From the NCBI RefSeq assembly GCF_023343835.1, contig NC_064433.1:53844871-53908870 (forward strand): a DNA stretch of 64,000 nucleotides, read 5' to 3'. Both the position numbers and the translations under genes were made by a program. Below, in pieces: positions 31,501 through 42,300 of this stretch (within the stretch, counting starts at the first letter, position 1; every line of letters starts with the position of its first letter). The notes under the pieces are model-generated. The model was not told the origin of the DNA, did not search any database, and worked only from the letters and a program-made list of their open reading frames with translations. Source of the DNA: Lagopus muta. Its lineage: Eukaryota; Chordata; Aves; Galliformes; Phasianidae.

Positions 31501-33791
31501 GATCAATAGTGTAACAGGAAATACCACCCGGAATTTCAGTCTTGCATTTAATCCCAAACCACTCTCAATCCTGAGAGGCACTGAGAACACGTGGTTCTTG
31601 TTTTGGATGACCAACCTCACCTTGGTTCAATACACTTACCTTCCCTTCTTGAGGCTGGTTTAGAGAGGAAGGAATATTTCCTTGTTTGTGTGGGGTCTCT
31701 CTAACTGAACTGTCATTGGGCATCACATTTCTTAAAATACCAGTAAAAAACACTTCTCTGTAGATGAAATGAACCTGATGTGAAAGATAATTTTTTAGCT
31801 TTGACTATGATGGATATAGTGAGAACAGTGTTCATTTTTTTTTCATTGCTAATCTGTTTGCAGATTTGACACTTCCTTTCCCTGCAAAGGCTTAAATTTA
31901 GGAAAACTAAATTGAAACAATTATTTGTGCTTTTGGACTCCATTCATTATTGGTTATTTTCAAGACTGAACAAAGGAGGAAAGACACAAACAATGAGCAT
32001 GTGAATGAATGAAAATCTCCATGGCTTTCTCTTACTCTGTTTACAGAATGTTCTGAAAGGCCACTGCTATGCTTTTTATGAGCCTGAAAAAAACCTCCAT
32101 GAGCATCACATCAGATTCATTCTAGAAAGATGATTTTGTACCATAACAACACATTTGTGTTCCTTTTAGCTCAATATTGAAACCACAGTGAACTGAATAG
32201 CTTTGTTATTAGTCAGAAAGAGCTTTTGAAAGTTATGATTTTTATTTGTTTGTTGTTCTGTAGCCTCTGAGCACCTCTTGATACTTCTCAGGCTTCCTCC
32301 TTGCTGGACTCAGCAGACAGCACAATGTCCTGCAGGCACTGTGGCTGCTCCCATCTGCTGCGTGGCCAGGCCTGCAGCGCACTGTGGCCAGACATCTGCC
32401 TGCTACCACTTAAGCCTCCCTTCACAGTAATTTGACTTTTTTAAAAAAACAAACCACAAACCCTGCATTTTTCACAGAACTCACAGGAAATTAATATCCA
32501 TTAGCTGCTGGTTCATACTAACCAGTCTGCCAAATCTGTTCTGAAGTTAACTTCAGGCCTCAAAGTTGGCCAGGTGGAAAGCAGAAAGAGGACAGATGCA
32601 TGGCAGCGTGTACATCTTCCAAAGAAACCAGTCTAAAATAGGTTTGATTCCTTTATGTTGACAGCTTCTTTTTCCTACTGTAAACTTTTTCAGCCTCGTA
32701 GACTGCAGGCAGTGTGTAGAGTGCTCAGCTTCATGCTGGGTCTGACTCCCAGCACACTGCTTTGTAGCAACAACCTACTTAGCAGGAATTGGAGCTCCAA
32801 ACACAAACAATTGAACAATTAAAAGCATTAGAAAGGAATATGCTGAAAATCAGGCTGTTCAGAGTACTTAAGTGTTTAGTTGTCTGATCTTTGCACTAAA
32901 GACTCTTTGATTGAGGTTCAGACATTTTCTTTGTTCTTTTGCAGGGAAAACCTCTACAGCAGCACCCTTGGGGGAGGTGTGGCGACCTCTCCAATGCTGA
33001 TTGTATTTCATGGAAAGCATTCCACTATTAATCCTATGTGGCACATACGGCATCTCGGTAAGTTTTAACTTTCCATTTGCAGCTGGAACCCAATAAAGTG
33101 AGAGGTTAAGATTCCAGTATAGGACCTTACATTAGTTACAGGACTGCAGAATAATTGATCCGAATTATCTTGAGCCACGGAAAAGAATGTATGAAAGATC
33201 TGAGTATAGTCACAGACTGAAAAAAACAATATCAGACACTTCTGGCAGGCACAGCAGAAGCACACGGGATGCCTGGCAGTCTTTGTGCAGCCCACATTCT
33301 GAAGGATGCAGTTGACATTCACCTGGCAATGGTGACTTATCCTGATAATAGCTCATCTAGCAAAGTAAAATGAACAGCATGATGAAGCTGTTTGTAAATC
33401 CCAGCGACCACGATGTTGGTGTTGAGAGGAAGCTGAGATTTTTCAGATGTGGAGTCAAAGAGGCCTGAAATTGAAAAATGCTGCTCTGTTTCACAGTTAG
33501 TTGCCTACTGACGGGTGAAACCATGCTAATCAGGCTTTTTAAAAACAAACTGTATTTACCTCATTGTGCAGTGTCTTCCAGTACTAAAAGCTGGATTTTA
33601 TTCCATGTACTCATGCAGGTTGGAGTCCTGATACCCGGTATTCAGAGCATTTTCTTCAAGAAGCTAAATTACTTCACTGGAATGGGAGATATAAACCTTG
33701 GGACTATCCCAGCGTTCACACTGATCTCTGGGAAAACTGGTTTATCCCTGACCCTTCAGGGAAGTTCAAATTAACGCGTCCTGACAGCTGA
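21176..33791 (+). CDS. GLT8D2: GLT8D2, glycosyltransferase 8 domain containing 2
   Basis: Complete, nine coding exons: 21176-21194, 22539-22634, 23411-23579, 25327-25444, 27905-27989, 30381-30493, 31183-31349, 32945-33057 and 33619-33791. All phases agree and give 350 residues (human about 349). Type II membrane protein: short basic start MALLKK, signal-anchor about 8-24 (NQILLLLLILTVCAILY), then a family 8 glycosyltransferase domain from about 52 (IPVVICAAAGRMGATVAAIS). The metal-binding acidic motif IYLDDDVIVQG has its DDD at 156-158. Further conserved text is FSDDCDLPS, CSFNPGVIVANMTEW and the C-terminal LLHWNGRYKPWDYPS. Probably Golgi; donor and acceptor sugars are not established. The ATG lies 30 nt into an exon preceded by a CT/T microsatellite. 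Introns contain CR1 copies and a decayed RING-gene copy. Confidence 0.96.
24384..24603 (-). repeat. CR1 fragment in GLT8D2 intron
   Basis: 3' terminal repeats (TAGAATCACGAAATCATG) at the left, then antisense CR1 text of the 'ccctcagtgccacatccacac' subfamily, about 220 bp. Confidence 0.8.
26630..26960 (+). repeat. older CR1-like fragment in GLT8D2 intron
   Basis: Sense-strand degenerate CR1 text ('agaattgggcctgcagaagagaa'-like and 'gtgcctgatgggatg'-like stretches, 'ggtaggggaaaaggcaatgggcagaag'). It has no terminal octamers and is much diverged, so old. Confidence 0.5.
28570..28598 (+). repeat. poly(T) run of about 29
   Basis: Long homopolymer in a GLT8D2 intron. Read on the minus strand it is a poly(A) tail-like run after non-repetitive sequence (28600-28740), which could be a processed transcript copy. 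No source gene was recognised. Confidence 0.6.
29405..29488 (+). repeat. CR1 3' end abutting the decayed RING copy
   Basis: Sense CR1 end ('gggttggactagatgatttcc', 'caactctgtgattctgtg'). It meets the 3' end of the RING relic in the same tail-to-tail arrangement seen at both intact RING genes. Confidence 0.75.
29490..29773 (-). pseudogene. decayed, internally deleted copy of the RING gene
   Basis: On the minus strand, 29773 down to about 29655 matches the exon 1 donor and intron of the RING genes (GAGGTGAGCTGAG, GGTGGCAATGGGGTGAGC, GGCAGGGCCAGGGCTGCA). It then joins directly to the last part of the coding sequence ('ctcctggccaccc', 'agtgaccaggacc', 'gcaagaggccaccccct' equivalents) and the short 3' UTR. 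The RING, acidic run and helical region are missing. Because intron sequence is kept, it is a DNA-level duplicate, not a retrocopy. It lies in the GLT8D2 intron between 27989 and 30381, opposite in strand to the intact pair. Confidence 0.75.
29797..29912 (-). repeat. CR1 fragment right of the RING relic
   Basis: Antisense CR1 text (GGCCTTGAACACCTCCAGGG, GGGGCATCCACAGCTTCTTT), both ends truncated. Confidence 0.65.
30595..30862 (+). repeat. CR1 3' end in GLT8D2 intron
   Basis: Sense CR1 (CACGGGCTGCCCAGCGAGG, AAGGTCCCTTCCAACCC) ending in ATTCTATGATTCCATGA near 30860. 5' truncated, about 270 bp, lying only about 100 bp after the exon ending at 30493. Confidence 0.85.
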
Positions 33792-33992
33792 TAATGAAAA
33801 CACTTCAACATATTCAGACCTTTTGGGTTGCAGTATGCAAATAGTTGGTGATGCAACACATCAAATCGTATAACTAACTGATTTTAGAAAAATGTTGCTT
33901 AAATATTGCCATGAAATGACTATCAGTTTTGAGGGCTTATGGGTGGTATGTTAGTTACACAGTTCAAATTTTTTTTTTTTTTTTAATTTTCA

Positions 33993-33998
33993 AATAAA
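33993..33998 (+). terminator. poly(A) signal of GLT8D2
   Basis: AATAAA about 200 bp after the GLT8D2 stop, the first clear signal downstream, about 375 bp from the opposing TDG signal. Confidence 0.7.
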
Positions 33999-34373
33999 GT
34001 GAGGAAACAAGTTTATTTTACAATGAGGTATTTTCATTAAATATTTACTGAGGTGAAGTCAGATAATGTGTTTCAATGTGAAGTCAAGTATCTGCCAGGA
34101 GGAGAAAAATCTACAGAGGAAATAACTTGTGATATTAAATACAAGGTGTCTTTAGTCTATCAGCTGACAGGGAGCAGCTCAAAATTAAAACTCAGGCAGC
34201 ATTTTAATAAGTAGTATTCAGCTGCATGATGATCATTTTGCAGAGTTTTTCTCTGCAGAACACTGTGTTCGTGCAGTCAGAGTATGACATAGTCTGTAGC
34301 TCTGTAGAGTATTTAGGCCACCGCTAGCAGGATGTAAAAGGACACTCAAAGACATTGTGATACAATTCCTGAT

Positions 34374-34379
34374 TTTATT
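34374..34379 (-). terminator. probable TDG poly(A) signal
   Basis: AATAAA on the minus strand about 1.93 kb after the TDG stop; mammalian TDG also has a long 3' UTR. The distance to the GLT8D2 signal makes the two genes tail-to-tail. Earlier A/T-rich signals in the UTR cannot be excluded. Confidence 0.5.
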
Positions 34380-36308
34380 GTGAAACAGGGAGAGATTTAA
34401 GACAGATTAAGAACCTCTGGATTACTGTAATGAAAAGAGCACCGGTCCCAAGGGAGTACACAAACTGCAGTACTGAGTGAAAAGGTCATTATACATGTAA
34501 CTGTATTTTACACCTAGTAGGTGCCTCTGTTCCAAAAGAGACCTTTCCCTTCAACTCAAACAGGAGAGCAGTACAGTAGTTCTGTACTACTGTGCTATCT
34601 CACCAGCAGTGAGAGTTACACGCTTCTAACTTTGCTGAAAAATAAAATTGAATTGTAACAAATCCCTGACACGAGGTACGTTGAGCACCTGTGGGAAAAC
34701 ATCCATGTAAACAGCAATACGTGATACAGTACACTTTAAATAACAGACAAGACAAATCCTATGCCGTTCTGACACCATACGGAGCAGCTTTATGCTGAAG
34801 CTGATAAATACAATCATAATGCACGCTTTCTTGATTTCAGACGCTCAGTTAAGCCACATAATTTGGGAAGAGAACTGTAAACATCATGCCTGCCTCACAA
34901 CAGGATGGCAGTGTGTGAGCTCAGTGCGAGCTGTTACAGCAGGATTAGCATCTACGCCAACTAATTGCACTCAATGCATGATGACTGCCAGCGGCTGTGA
35001 GGAAAGGATAAAGCACCAGAACAGGAACCTGCGAGCAGCACCGAGGACGGAGATACTGCTTGTCTCTATTTTTCAAGTATGTGAAGCACCTTCTCTCATA
35101 AGATCATCAAAACGTGAACGTTTTGACCAGCTTATTGCTTTTACTTCATATCTTCCTCACGTGATAGAAGAGGGAAAGTAGATGATGATCAGGCACAAGC
35201 ACAGAATCTCCTTTCTTTCTCAGTCGCCAATATTGGCCAAAATTGTGTATTGTTTGAACAAGTTCCTCAGAAGAAAACTGTAGTTCCAACAGCTGTCAAC
35301 TTAATTAATGGAACACCTGCCCTTGTCTTCAACTTAGTAATCTTTTTTACACATAAGATGTTTAAGAAAAACACCCCCTAAGGTCTTAAGGAGAAAGTAA
35401 TATAAAAAAAACTGCTAAAGCACCATCTTGTTTCACCCTGTGCTAACTGTACCTGACACAAATAACATAACTGCAGATGGGTTTTTACAGGGAATACAGT
35501 CTTTCAATTCCCTGCCATATGAACTGTTCACTTGCTAAGCTTCAGAAGAAGAGACTAATCACAGAGAAGTGACTGACAAATGCCACAGATTTGAGAACCA
35601 CTTTTCTTTTTTAAGGAATTCCAGTTCCTTTACACTGGAATTTAAGGGAGAAAGAAATGGAATGATAAGAACACCTTATTCTAAGACTAGAATACTTTAG
35701 GCCCTGTCCTGAGTGACGTGAATTTTCCTGACCAGTGCTGTCTCTGCTCCCTTAAACTCGACTATGGTCCAGTCACCAAATAGACAGAGCTCTCTATTCC
35801 TGCCCTGAAGTGCAAAGGAAGTCTTAAAAAGCACCACTTGTTTAACTGTGCATGATTAAAAGCACCACTTCATGTAAGATAAGGGTGCACTTCCATTTCC
35901 CCCTCTAGATATAAAAAGACTATGAGATATCCAAATATTGATGCATCAATAAAAAGTATACTGCTGCTTTTACTCCTACTTTACAATTCATGGAATAAAA
36001 TTAACGCCCCAAAGGAATCTTCACAAATGAGAAAGCAGTTTGTCAAAAACTGCAAGAAATGGCATACATTAAATATGAAACTCATATACAAAAAAAAGGG
36101 ATTTTTTTTTTTTTTTTAAGGTTTGGACAGTTCCTTAAAATTACCTAGTTCATTGATTTGAGCCTACCACACACTTACTTAGGACTATAATAAAATATCT
36201 AAGGGAGATAAAATATTATTAAAATGCTTCAGTTGGAGAACCGAGGTACCAATCTTGATCACTGCATTAAAACTGCAGCATGTATGCATAGCTGAGAAGA
36301 AAGAATTC
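34380..36308 (-). other. probable TDG 3' UTR
   Basis: No coding exon or clear interspersed repeat is seen. Taken as TDG 3' UTR from the stop at 36309 to the signal at 34374. The plus-strand open frame at 34792-35181 has no support. Confidence 0.5.
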
Positions 36309-39300
36309 TTATGCAGTGCTTTCCTCTCGTTCCTGTGTCATACCAGCACTGAACTCTGGAATCTGGTCTGCAAAGGACTGCGTCATCCACTGTCCATTAG
36401 GAACTTCACCGAAAGATGACCCCTCACAGTACTGTGGATTGCTTGGTGCTGAGAAACAAACAAAAATTAAGTACAGTTGAAAATGCAGCTGAGACCATCA
36501 ACTAAGACAAAACCACACAAAACCATCTAAAAAAAAGATATTTGCAGTTTGCATCTTCCCTTGTACTTTTCAATACCTACTCAGACTGCAGTTCAAACTT
36601 ATTCTTTTTCAATGCCTGCCTTTGGAGACCCAGATCATTCCCCCCGTTGGGTTTTCATCAGAACTTCTTTGAAGTTAAGGATGCCACAAATGCAAGTTAA
36701 GAGTCTCAACATTTAAATGAATACTTGACTTTGCAGTGTTTTCTGAGTAAAATTCTTCTTCTCAAAGGGACATTCCCTTTGACAAAATAGAGTAAGTATA
36801 ACACAAATTAAATTTCGCATTCTAATTGAGATTAGGACTAAAAACTTCAAGATACTGAAGAAGTTTACTTCTGCCATTATTGTTATTATTTTAAATTAAT
36901 TGGTAGTATTTTGGGAAACAGAATTCCTAATGTCATAGTTACAAGTTGCCCAAGGAGGCTGTGGTTGTGGATGCCCCATCCCTGGAGGCATTCAAGGCCA
37001 GGCTGGATGTGGCTCTGGGCAGCCTGGTCTGGTGGTTGGTGATCCTGCACATAGCAGGGGGGTTGAAACTCAATGATCATTGTGGTCCTTTTCAACCCAG
37101 GCCGTTCTATGATTCTATAGTTACAGCAAGGTTACTAGACTCATTCTTCTAGTCTTCAAACTGTTCTAACAGTTATTCTGTTAGCTACTCTAACACAACT
37201 GAATTACTCGGGTTACAGTGTTCAAATACTCCTCCTTCATTTGCCTCACCAATAATAGAACAGTTTCATTTACCATTCTATGACTTTGCTTTCCTTACGA
37301 ATGAAACTCATGAAGTGTCAAAAAGCAAGACACATTCATACAAAAGTGACTGCAACTGAAGAAGTTTACTGTGCAAGCCACTAGTTATGTCTATTTGTCA
37401 CATCCTATGAATCAGAGTTTGGGAAAACAGTTTGAAGTTGCAGACGATTGATTTTAAATAAGAGTAAATGTTTTTGTTTTTTTTCTTCCCCACCCCTTCC
37501 TCCTACAGAGACGACACATTCCCTCAGTTATGTAAGAGTTTAACTGCTGCTATGCTTTAAATATGTTGTATGAATTGTGGAAGTTGCTTAAAGGGTAGAA
37601 AATTGGAATGGTTATAAGAAGTTATACAGAATGGCTTAGAGAATGAATGCCCCGAGCACCACCCTTTACCAGTTCCATTTGAAGAGAAATTGCACTGTTC
37701 GCTTTCATATGGTGCACGATCGCAGTAAGCTCCTCCATATGCTGCTTCATAACCTGGATCATACTTTTCTTCCTTGACAGCCATCTTTTTAGCATCCTCT
37801 GCAGAGAGAATAGACCTCAAGTATTAAGAACAGAAAGTGTTCAAAGAACATTTTTACTAGAGAATATGTGAAAAAAAACCCATACATTTTATAAGATAAT
37901 TCCAATAACCACTATACCTTGTGCAAGTTGTAAGTCAAACGTGTACTGCACTTCCTGCACCTCTGTGTTTGGTGCAATGCCTTTCAGCTGATCCCGTAAG
38001 TCTTTTAGCTTTATGTAATAATGAACTTTATCTTGTGCACGAGGAAACTGAGCACATCTTGCACTGGATGATGGCATAACGTAGCACAGCTTAAGAACAA
38101 GAAAAAATAGCATTACTGATCCCTAATATTTAGTGCATCAAGAGTAACTGACAGTTAAGCTCATGTTATTGTTCTACTTTTTTGCACAAACATCCACTGA
38201 TACCAAAGGTGTTTCTAGGAGAGAATAAAAGGAGTTTATTTTTCCTGTCCAGCTAGCTGTCTTGCCCTAAAGAGAGGGGCTGTATCAGCTGATGAAACAA
38301 AGACAATTCACACCACTCTTTTACACACTGTAGGAGGTGATCAAATGTGTGCTACAATAATTACAAGCATAAGCCAGACAGGGAAGCACACTGCAGAACT
38401 CTGTGAACAAGTGGAGCTCACAGCCAGAAAGGCCACAGACTACGTGATAGTATGCAAAAACCCAAATCCAGCACAAAAAGCATAATGAGTTAATAATTAG
38501 CCTTACTTCTTGGCCACGTGTGCCTATGTCATACAACTTAACTGAAGTCAACCTTGGTGTTTCCATTTCCGCTGGCAGCCCTAGCTAAAGGCTTGAGGTT
38601 AGTTGAGAAAAAATCCCAACCAATACATTCATTACATAACAGTATTGATGAACAAGTACTTGTAAGGAGGCTTATTTATCATTCTTACATTTCCTTCAGA
38701 AGTACTGAAAAGCTACTTAAGAAGGAAGCATTTTATCACCAACAGTTCTTCAGGTTCTGATGGCAACACTCCACCAATAGAGAGGGACAGTTTAAACCAC
38801 TTGAAACTTGAATCACTAATAATTTGGGATGGATAGAAAAACACCCCAAAAGTTTGAATTGAAAAGGTAATGAAGCTCTGGAATGAGCTGCCTTGGCAGG
38901 TAATGCTGCTGCCTTTGCTATTAAGAACAATTTAAACAAACCTATCTGTGATGATACAAAGCTGATCTTTTGGATACTTTCCAGCACCAGATGCCAGTGA
39001 TAAACGAGTACCTTCCAACTGTAGATGCCTGTGATTACTGCACTCTTCATCAAACTGTTGTACTTTAAGCATCCAATTTAATTCCAGGCTGCAAACCAGC
39101 TTAAGATGACTGAGGCTGACTGAAGCGCTAGGGCATGCTCAGAACAGAAATGCTGCAGAATGTAAGCTCAATCACGGACTTCATATTTTTTTTTCCTCAG
39201 CTGTGGCTCCCAGCATCAAAATTCAGTAATATTAGCAGACAGGTAATTGCACAGAGATAATCAGATGGAAGCAGATGACAGTTGCAAAGGCACACGTGTT

Positions 39301-42300
39301 TTATTAATTCTTTTTAAACACTCCACATAAAATGAACTAATCTACTAATCATAATACACTATTTCCAAAATAATATCTGCCAGTCTGATTAAGCTGTATA
39401 ACAGACGTGCCTGAAAATTGCCCCATCTTTCTCTAATTAAGTAAAAGTCCTTCACATTCCTTGTATTTTGACTTCACTGTAAGAGGGTGTAAGCCCTAAG
39501 ATTTCATTAGTTTTGAAATGACCAAAAAAGAGTGCCCTCAGTACTTACAGTTTCTGTCTCTGGTACTTTGTGTGGCTGCAATCCAAATTCCAAGTTCTTA
39601 ACCCGGATTCCGAAGACTTCCCTACTAAAAATTTCATAGATACCTGAAATGAGAGGACAGGATGAGTGGACAAAAAAGGCTGCTAACAGAACAAATTCAT
39701 TCAAAATTAAGATTCTCACATTTTCCATTGAAAGCTGCTATACGAGGTTTGTACTTCTGTAATTTCTGCATCAGAATTCGCCCTCCTTCTCGAAACTCTT
39801 TACTAGAAGAAAAAAAAAAAAGAAAATACTAAAAATTATAATAACAACCATTAATTCATTAACAAGTATGGTATTGTCCTATGTTATCCTGCCTGGAGAG
39901 GTCTTTGCTTCCAGGTGTTGTCCTTTCCACCATATTTGTAAATCCAATCCCATATTTATGTGGTAAGGTGTGGTCATCCATATGGTTCAGCTGTTCATTA
40001 CTTAGACCAGACATGAAAAGACACTTCCCTGCAAAAGAGGAAGACAGGTATTTGCTTTTAAAAACACACGATGGCAATAAAAACCACCACCACCAATAAA
40101 CCTTTGGCTACCGAGGCACAGTAATGGAATACTGAAGGAAGAGTCTATGTTAATAGAGCAGGAGCTAATTTGGGGGAAACGATGTGACAAATACAGTAAG
40201 TTATCATAGAATCATATCACAGCACCATAGAATGGCCTGGGTTGAAAAGGACCACAATGATCATTGAGTTTCAACCCCCCTGCTATGTGCAGGGTCGCCA
40301 ACCAGCAGACCAGGCTGCCCAGAGCCACATCCAGCCTGGCCTTGAATGCCTCCAGGGATGGGGCATCCACAGCCTCCTTGGGCAACCTGTTCCAGTGCGT
40401 CACCACCCTGTGTGTGAAAAACCTCCTCCTAATATCTAACCTAAGCCTCCCCTGTCTCAGATTAAAACCATTCCCCCTTGTCCTATCGCTATTTGCCCTC
40501 AAGAACAGCTGTTCCCTCTTCTGTTCATAAGCTTTCTTCAAGTACTGGAAGGCCACAATGAGGTCTCCCCAGAGCCTTCTCTACTCCAAGCTAAACAAGC
40601 CCAGTTCCCTCAACCTTTTCTTATAGGAGAAATTAGTTTTCCTCTTACATATTTGTCACTGCTTTTATTGCACTTGGCCTCTCTGATAGTATCCACTAGC
40701 ATCTTAAAATAATATTTAACATATAAAAGTATAGTTTGGATAGAGTGTCAGTCTCTAAGTGCAGATTAACCACATAGTTCCAAATGGTCCAACACACTTC
40801 CAAATGCTTGGATTTGTCACAGCACGTATAACTAGTCTGCTTCTTGACAAATGAGACTATTAGATTAGCTCATTTGCAGAACACTGGGAAATAATACCTG
40901 ATTTACTGGTCTGCTGGGTACCAGAAGTTTTTTGGCTGGAATATCACAGGGCTGCAAATCAGCCTGCGTGGAGTTCCCTATTACCACAGCTGGAATGACT
41001 CTCGCTATGCAAAACAGCATAGCTCAACAGAGCTTACATACAACCTTTCTTTATGAGAACATGCTGCAGAAAATGTTACTTAAATAGAAAAATAGGCTAA
41101 AAAAAAACTCTGGAGAATCAGCTGTGCTACATATGCCTGCTGGGAAATGGTAGCGGCCGCTGTTTTTTCATCACTTAGGAAGCTCACTTAGCAGAAATGA
41201 ATACATGTACAAGGAAGAGGACTTGCTGAAATGTCTCCTCAGGAAAACACAAATAGTTTTGTTGCGAATTGATGCCTGCTGACTTCCCCTTGATAACTCA
41301 AGGACTAATTGTTTGATTTTTATTCCTAACGTTGCACATTAAGAAGTTATGTAGTGATACAATCCAATAAACTGCATTTACTTGACAATTCAAAGCCTTT
41401 CATTTTATTCCTTTTTATGTGCACTATTTGTTAGAAAAAGTTATGGGATTTTAATCACTCTCAGAGTGCTAAAAGCAAAATCACTCCTCCTAAAAAACCC
41501 AACAGCTTAATTAAAGTACCATAAGTTCTAACAGTTCTGCAAATGCCATAAATAAAGAGAAAACATACAAAAATGGTTTCCAGGTCCAGGGTAATGATGC
41601 CCTTTGTAAGCTGCCATCAAGCCAGGATTTATGCCAATCTGCAAAGCAAGATACAGCCCATTTTAATGATTGGAACATGGCTCACTGGTCAGGAATGCAA
41701 GTTACAGGAAGGAAGCCTATTCCACTCTCCGAAGTTACTGTCGATAAACAAAAGCACATCACTGATATCTTCCAGCATTGTTCAAAAACCTGGCAATTTT
41801 ACAGTAGGGTTTCATTGATGTGCACTGTCAAAAGAGCAGCCTCCTAGCGTGCTTCACAGCCACTGCTGTAGCACTTCTGGTGAACTGTCAAGTAATGTTC
41901 TTTCATGACTATGCATTAAACGTAAGACTTCTCAGCAATCCGAGTTATGTTACTATGATTCTTAACAGAAAATGCAAAGCAGCTGTACACACAGGATGCA
42001 GTTTAGAAACTTCATGGCAAGATCTTGCAAGGTGTAAGTAACAAAGATAAATAACAAAGGAATGTAAATCACAACCACTGTGGCTGGATTGTAAAACACA
42101 GCACAGACCATTTCTACCTCATTCTGTAACTGCGAGTTACTCACTATTACGATGTCCAGATCGAAGGTTAAAATATCAGGTAAAGTCTTTGTCAGAAGCT
42201 CAGCTTCAGACACACCATTAAAACGGTCCACTTTTCTTTTCACTTTAAAAGTATCTGTGATCTTTTCTTGTTTCCCTTTCGACTTGGTCGCTTTTTCTTT

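Noticed and set aside
34792-35181. 129-codon plus-strand open frame
   Set aside because: Lies in the probable TDG 3' UTR, no recognisable protein and no splice context.
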